Part shown: positions 6,009-9,340 of the stretch, one piece after another | Layout: each line of letters begins with the position of its first letter | How positions within the stretch are numbered: position 1 is the stretch's first letter | NCBI GenBank assembly: GCA_047618505.1 | Contig: JBLHLB010000151.1 | Span: 1-9,340 of the forward strand | DNA: 9,340 nt | Origin: JBLHLB01 sp047618505 | Lineage (GTDB): Bacteria; Planctomycetota; UBA1135; GCA-002686595 | Direction: 5' to 3' | Translations under genes and position numbers: made by a program | Notes under the pieces: generated by a model | Database searches by the model: none | What the model saw: the letters and a program-made list of their open reading frames with translations, nothing else | What the model was told of the DNA's origin: nothing

Positions 6009-7766
6009 ATGAGTGCCCCGAAAACCGATTCGACCAACGAACCTGAAACCGCAGCCCCGCGGCACTTCATCCAGCAGAGCATCGATGCGGACTTGGCCGC
6101 TGCTAAGAACGGAGGCCGAGTGCACACGCGCTTTCCCCCGGAGCCGAATGGCTACCTGCACATCGGGCACGCCAAGGCGATTTGCCTGAACTTCACACTG
6201 GCGACCGAATACGGCGGCAAGTGCAACCTGCGCTTCGACGACACCAACCCCGCCAAGGAGAACGTCGAATTCGTGGAGTCCATGCAGACGGATATCCACT
6301 GGCTGGGATTTGACTGGGGCGAGAAGCCGGTCTTCGCGAGCGACAACTTTGAAACGCTCTACGGCTGGGCACAGCATCTCATCCGCGAGGGCCTGGCCTA
6401 CGTCGACGACCTCAGCAGTGATGAGATCCGGGCCTACCGTGGAACCGGACGCCCCAGCTCCGGCGAAAAGTCCGAGGGCATTGCGCCGGGCAAGAACAGC
6501 CCCCACCGGGGTCGCAGCGTTGAGGAGAACCTCGACCTCTTCGCACGCATGCGCGCTGGCGAATTCGAGGACGGAGCAAAGACGCTGCGGGCCAAGATCG
6601 ACATGGGCCACGGGAACCTCCTGATGCGGGATCCCGTGCTCTATCGCATCCAACGCGCCCACCACCATCGCACGGGCAACGACTGGTGCATCTACCCGAT
6701 GTACGACTGGGCCCACGGTCAGTGCGATGCGATCGAAGGCATCACGCACTCCCTGTGCACCCTGGAGTTTGAGATTCACCGTCCGCTCTACGACTGGTAT
6801 CTCGACAACATCCCGGCGCCCTCAAGGCCCAGACAGATAGAAATGGCGCGGCTGAATCTGACGCGCACAATCCTATCCAAGCGCAAGCTGATCCAGCTCG
6901 TAGAGGAGAAGCACGTCCAGGGCTGGGACGATCCGCGCATGCCCACAATCGCTGGTCTTCGCCGCCGTGGCTACACGCCGGGCTCGATCCGTGCCTTCTG
7001 CGAGGAAATCGGGGTGGCGCGCTTCAACGGCATCATCGATAGCGTGCGCCTTGAGAATGCAATCCGCGAGGACCTCAACGCCACGGCCGAGCGTCGCATG
7101 GCCGTGATCGATCCGGTCAAGCTCGTGATCACGAACTACCCCGAAGGCGACGAAGAATCCTTCGAAGCAGGCAACAATCCCGGTGACGAAGCGGCGGGTT
7201 CGCGCCAGGTGCCCTTCTCCCGCGAGGTTTGGGTCGAGAAGGACGACTTCCGCGAGGAGCCGCCCAAGAAGTGGCGACGCCTGGCCATCGGCAAGGAAGT
7301 GCGTCTGAAGTACGCCTGCTATGTGACTTTGACCGACGTGATTAAAGATCCGGTCACCGGGGAAGTCACCGAGCTTCGGGCTACCTTCGACCCCGAGAGC
7401 CGCGGAGGTGGCACGCCGGACGAGCGCAAGGTGCGCGGCACGATCCACTGGGTCTCGACTCGCCACGCAGTCGAGCTGCCCGTGCGTTTCTACGACAGTC
7501 TCTTTAGCACCGACGTCCCCGGTAGCGAAACCGGCAACTTTCTCGACGACATTCACCCCGATTCCCTGCGCGCAGCAAAGGTCTGGGGCGAACCCGCCCT
7601 GGCCGAAGTCGCAGTGGGCGCGACCGTTCAATTCGAGCGCGTCGGCTACTTCATCGCGGACGAAATCGACTCAACTTCAGGCGCGCCGGTCTTCAACCGC
7701 ACCGTGACCCTGCGCGACACCTGGGCCAAGATGGAGAAAAAGCTCCAGGCCAACGCTAATCAGTAA
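6009..7766 (+). CDS. glnS: Glutaminyl-tRNA synthetase
   Basis: This cytoplasmic class I enzyme charges tRNA-Gln with glutamine using ATP. The 585-residue protein aligns by eye with E. coli GlnRS along its whole length. It has FPPEPNGYLHIGHAKAICLN with HIGH at 51-54, LRFDDTNP, DWAHGQCDAIEGITHSLCTL, and the KMSKS-equivalent ILSKRK at 288-293, followed by QGWDDPRMPTIAGLRRRGYT. The anticodon-binding beta-barrels contain GSRQVPFSREVW, GTIHWVSTRHA and PVFNRTVTLRDTWAK. It is about 30 residues longer than E. coli GlnRS (554). Part of that is a roughly 10-residue insert at 147-159, between YRGT and PGKNSP. The frame is open back to 5874, but I chose the ATG at 6009: upstream residues are not family-like and the tandem repeats lie there. 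No Shine-Dalgarno is visible. Its presence implies direct charging of tRNA-Gln rather than sole reliance on transamidation. Confidence 0.97.
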   Translation: MSAPKTDSTNEPETAAPRHFIQQSIDADLAAAKNGGRVHTRFPPEPNGYLHIGHAKAICLNFTLATEYGGKCNLRFDDTNPAKENVEFVESMQTDIHWLGFDWGEKPVFASDNFETLYGWAQHLIREGLAYVDDLSSDEIRAYRGTGRPSSGEKSEGIAPGKNSPHRGRSVEENLDLFARMRAGEFEDGAKTLRAKIDMGHGNLLMRDPVLYRIQRAHHHRTGNDWCIYPMYDWAHGQCDAIEGITHSLCTLEFEIHRPLYDWYLDNIPAPSRPRQIEMARLNLTRTILSKRKLIQLVEEKHVQGWDDPRMPTIAGLRRRGYTPGSIRAFCEEIGVARFNGIIDSVRLENAIREDLNATAERRMAVIDPVKLVITNYPEGDEESFEAGNNPGDEAAGSRQVPFSREVWVEKDDFREEPPKKWRRLAIGKEVRLKYACYVTLTDVIKDPVTGEVTELRATFDPESRGGGTPDERKVRGTIHWVSTRHAVELPVRFYDSLFSTDVPGSETGNFLDDIHPDSLRAAKVWGEPALAEVAVGATVQFERVGYFIADEIDSTSGAPVFNRTVTLRDTWAKMEKKLQANANQ

Positions 7767-7809
7767 GCGCTCTTCCCAACAAGCTTACCTCTCTTCCCAC
7801 GCAGCTCCC

Positions 7810-8718
7810 ATGCTTTCCCTCACGCTCACGCTTCCCCTCCTTTGGTTGGCACCGATCGCTCCCCAGGTGACGGATACGGTCGGCGCCGTCGAATCCCAAG
7901 AGGCGGTCGAGGATCTCCTTGCGCGTCCGGTTCTCCTGGGCGCTAGCATGTCCTCCGGCTACGGCATTCCGGCAGTGGAGCCTTTCGCGGCCATTCTTTC
8001 GGAGACTCTGAAGCTCGAGACGCCGATGCCCTCAATAGCGGACATGTTGTTCTTCACGATGCCCATGGAGATGGGCTCAGAGCACAGCGACTTCGCTATC
8101 GACGCCGACGCCACCGTTGTCTTCGCCATCGACTTCCTGTTTTGGTTCGGCTACGGGGTTCGCAACGTGGACAGCGTGGAGATCACCTCCGAGGACGAAC
8201 GCCTTGAGCTGCTAGAAATTGGACTAGAGCACCTTGACCAGCTCGACTGCCTGCTGGTTGTCGGCGACTTTCCGAATATGACCAAGTCCCTCGGCAAGAT
8301 GCTGGGCGAAAAGGAGATGCCCGAGCCCGAGACGCTTGTGAGACTCAACGCCCGGGTAAAGGAATGGGCAGCGGAGCGTGAGAACACGCTGATCATTCCC
8401 CTGGACCACTTGGTGCAGTCCTTGAATTCAGAGGAAGCGATCGACCTCGGGCGCTTCGCTATCGGGGCTGAGGCCAAGTCTGGCTTGATTCAAGAGGACG
8501 AGTTGCACCCCACGCGCACGGGGATTTGCCTTATGGCTCATATGGTCGCCCTTGCGCTGATGGATGCGGGCTTCGTTGAGGACGACCACCTCGAACTCGA
8601 CATGCTGAAGGTGCTCGAGTCTTTCGACCTCGACACCACCGGCATCAAACCGCTCGAGCCGAACACCGAAGACCCGGACGCCGAAGACCCGGACGCCGAA
8701 GACCCGGACAAGCGCTAG
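7810..8718 (+). CDS. Exported SGNH/GDSL-like hydrolase family protein with acidic repeat tail
   Basis: The 302-residue product starts with a hydrophobic export signal (LSLTLTLPLLWLAPIAP) that lacks the usual basic n-region. Residues 41-51 read VLLGASMSSGY, matching block I of SGNH hydrolases with Ser46 as presumed nucleophile (GAS instead of GDS). VVGDFPNM at 150-157 may be the block III equivalent, with Gly152 and Asn156. DELHPTRTG at 230-238 gives the DxxH dyad, Asp230 and His233. The fold therefore looks catalytically complete, probably an esterase or lipase-like enzyme, but the substrate is unknown. The last 15 residues are DPDAEDPDAEDPDKR, an acidic tail encoded by a 15-bp DNA repeat. 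The gene follows glnS by 43 bases in the same direction, so cotranscription is possible although no functional link is evident. A GDxPN motif in place of GxND is atypical, so the family call is moderately sure. Confidence 0.68.
   Translation: MLSLTLTLPLLWLAPIAPQVTDTVGAVESQEAVEDLLARPVLLGASMSSGYGIPAVEPFAAILSETLKLETPMPSIADMLFFTMPMEMGSEHSDFAIDADATVVFAIDFLFWFGYGVRNVDSVEITSEDERLELLEIGLEHLDQLDCLLVVGDFPNMTKSLGKMLGEKEMPEPETLVRLNARVKEWAAERENTLIIPLDHLVQSLNSEEAIDLGRFAIGAEAKSGLIQEDELHPTRTGICLMAHMVALALMDAGFVEDDHLELDMLKVLESFDLDTTGIKPLEPNTEDPDAEDPDAEDPDKR
8668..8712 (+). repeat. 15-bp coding repeat (EDPDA units)
   Basis: GAAGACCCGGACGCC is repeated exactly at 8668-8682 and 8683-8697, with a third copy at 8698-8712 ending AAG instead of GCC. 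The period is a multiple of three, so copy-number changes would leave the frame intact and simply lengthen the acidic tail of the SGNH-like protein. Confidence 0.9.
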
Positions 8719-8720
8719 GA

Positions 8721-8753
8721 CTGGGGATCTGCTTCCTAATTCGGATTCCCCAG
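8721..8753. terminator. Possible shared terminator hairpin between convergent genes
   Basis: CTGGGGA (8721-8727) and TCCCCAG (8747-8753) form a 7-bp stem with a 19-nt loop. It starts 3 bases after the SGNH stop and contains the stop codon of the minus-strand gene. The position suits a bidirectional terminator. No T-tract follows on either strand, and the loop is long. Confidence 0.35.
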
Positions 8754-9340
8754 AATCAGCTCGGCGACTGTTGCGAGCTCGCGCGCGAAGTCGCCCTGAA
8801 CCGCGGGGGCGCCCTTGGAACGGGCACGCTCTACAAGTTCCACGAGCACCTCGGCGCGGGGAGCCAGAGTCTCTTCGACAACAGCACGCCAACGCTCCGC
8901 TTCGCGCGCGCTGCGTAGATCCCCGCGACCGCGACCATAGTGGGCCAACAGCAGGTAGCGCCGCAGGCAATCAACCGTCAGCCGCGTGAGCAGACCCGTG
9001 GAAAGACGAAGCTTGTCGCGCTCTTCATCCTTGCCGCGTCCACGAAAGCGATCGACGGCCTTGCCAAGGGCGCCACCCAAGAGCCCCCCCACGAGGGTTC
9101 CTCCACCGAGGGTCAAACCTCCGCTCAGGATATCAGCTGCCAGTCCGATCATCAGGGCGCCACCGGCAGCCCCCTTAACGGTGTTTCTGTGCTCCTCAAG
9201 GAGCTGAACGAACTGGTCAACGAGACTCGCTAGTTCGATGCGCGGCGCGAGTTCGTCCAACATGCCCATGGCCTCTGAGGCAAGGCGCCCTTCCAAACTG
9301 TGGGCAGCCACGACCGTAATCCAGAGACTTGCCTCCTTGG
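8736..9340 (-). CDS. C-terminal part of a probable DUF3482-type GTPase-associated protein (partial, runs off right edge)
   Basis: About 200 residues are visible and the frame is open to the window edge (KEASLWITVVAAHSLEGRLA and onward), so the N-terminus is missing. After an amphipathic region there is a glycine-rich hydrophobic segment, about 55-92 counted from the edge. It includes GGALMIGLAADILSGGLTLG and GGTLVGGLLGGALG and resembles a GxxxG membrane hairpin. A charged stretch (RFRGRGKDEERDKLRL) and then CLRRYLLLAHYGRGRGD follow. This order, especially the Gly-rich block and the RYLxxAHYGRGRG motif, fits the DUF3482 domain found at the C-terminus of some predicted GTPases, often beside DUF2868 proteins. 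The GTPase domain itself would be outside the window, so its presence is inference. A GTG at 9311-9309 could act as a start, but no well-spaced ribosome site supports it. Confidence 0.6.
   Translation of the reverse strand, partial: KEASLWITVVAAHSLEGRLASEAMGMLDELAPRIELASLVDQFVQLLEEHRNTVKGAAGGALMIGLAADILSGGLTLGGGTLVGGLLGGALGKAVDRFRGRGKDEERDKLRLSTGLLTRLTVDCLRRYLLLAHYGRGRGDLRSAREAERWRAVVEETLAPRAEVLVELVERARSKGAPAVQGDFARELATVAELILGNPN

Noticed and set aside
5586..6779. 397-codon open frame on the minus strand opposite the lipoprotein and glnS
   Set aside because: It lies opposite an unmistakable GlnRS and a lipobox-bearing lipoprotein. Long antisense frames are expected in GC-rich coding DNA, and its repeat-derived LGIHR stretch comes from the tandem repeat.
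6873..7631. 252-codon open frame on the minus strand inside glnS
   Set aside because: It is a pure antisense shadow of the conserved GlnRS sequence and has no recognisable motifs.
8428..8970. 180-codon minus-strand frame with a VFGVRVFGVRVFGVR repeat
   Set aside because: The repeat is the antisense of the EDPDA tail of the SGNH-like gene. The frame also overlaps the DUF3482-like gene in another frame.

Overview
The window is GC-rich (low 60s % by eye) bacterial chromosomal DNA. It holds nine or ten genes, short intergenic gaps and no rRNA, tRNA, CRISPR or complete mobile element. A member of the Planctomycetota is the best guess but is only an inference. It rests on a secreted metzincin protease with an IPT/TIG-like and a beta-rich C-terminal domain, a bacterial glutaminyl-tRNA synthetase, several starts with little or no Shine-Dalgarno sequence, and many exported proteins of vague family.

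Layout. (1) 1-403 is untidy. The N-terminus of an unknown single-pass membrane protein runs off the left edge on the minus strand. Beside it lies a plus-strand remnant that resembles the C-terminal part of a serine (beta-lactamase-like) hydrolase and is frameshifted in a run of eight C. (2) 403-750, minus strand, encodes a small protein with a DUF2007-like region and a C-terminal CxxC/CxxC zinc ribbon. It is interrupted by one in-frame TGA, which is followed by a short perfect hairpin. (3) 872-2602, plus strand, is a secreted metzincin (reprolysin/M12B-like) protease. (4) 2603-2810 is a convergent gap full of short hairpins and a direct repeat. (5) 2811-5445, minus strand, is a compact three-gene operon: ABC ATPase, ABC-2 type permease and a membrane-anchored endonuclease/exonuclease/phosphatase (EEP) family protein, with a 4-base overlap and then a 2-base gap. 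(6) 5553-5762, plus strand, is a small lipoprotein, divergent from the operon. (7) 5763-6008 carries two different short tandem repeats. (8) 6009-7766 is glnS. (9) 7810-8718 is an exported SGNH/GDSL-like hydrolase with an acidic repeat tail. (10) 8736-9340, minus strand, is the C-terminal part of a probable DUF3482-type GTPase-associated protein that continues past the right edge.

Working together. The only clear functional unit is the ABC/EEP operon: the ATPase and permease should form one transporter, and the EEP protein probably acts at the same membrane on an unknown substrate. glnS is housekeeping. No defence system, biosynthetic cluster or phage was found. The item most worth a second look is the interrupted zinc-ribbon gene. 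Its TGA could be an ordinary nonsense mutation, a sequencing error or, less likely, a recoded selenocysteine codon. No stretch above 300 bases lacks a gene.
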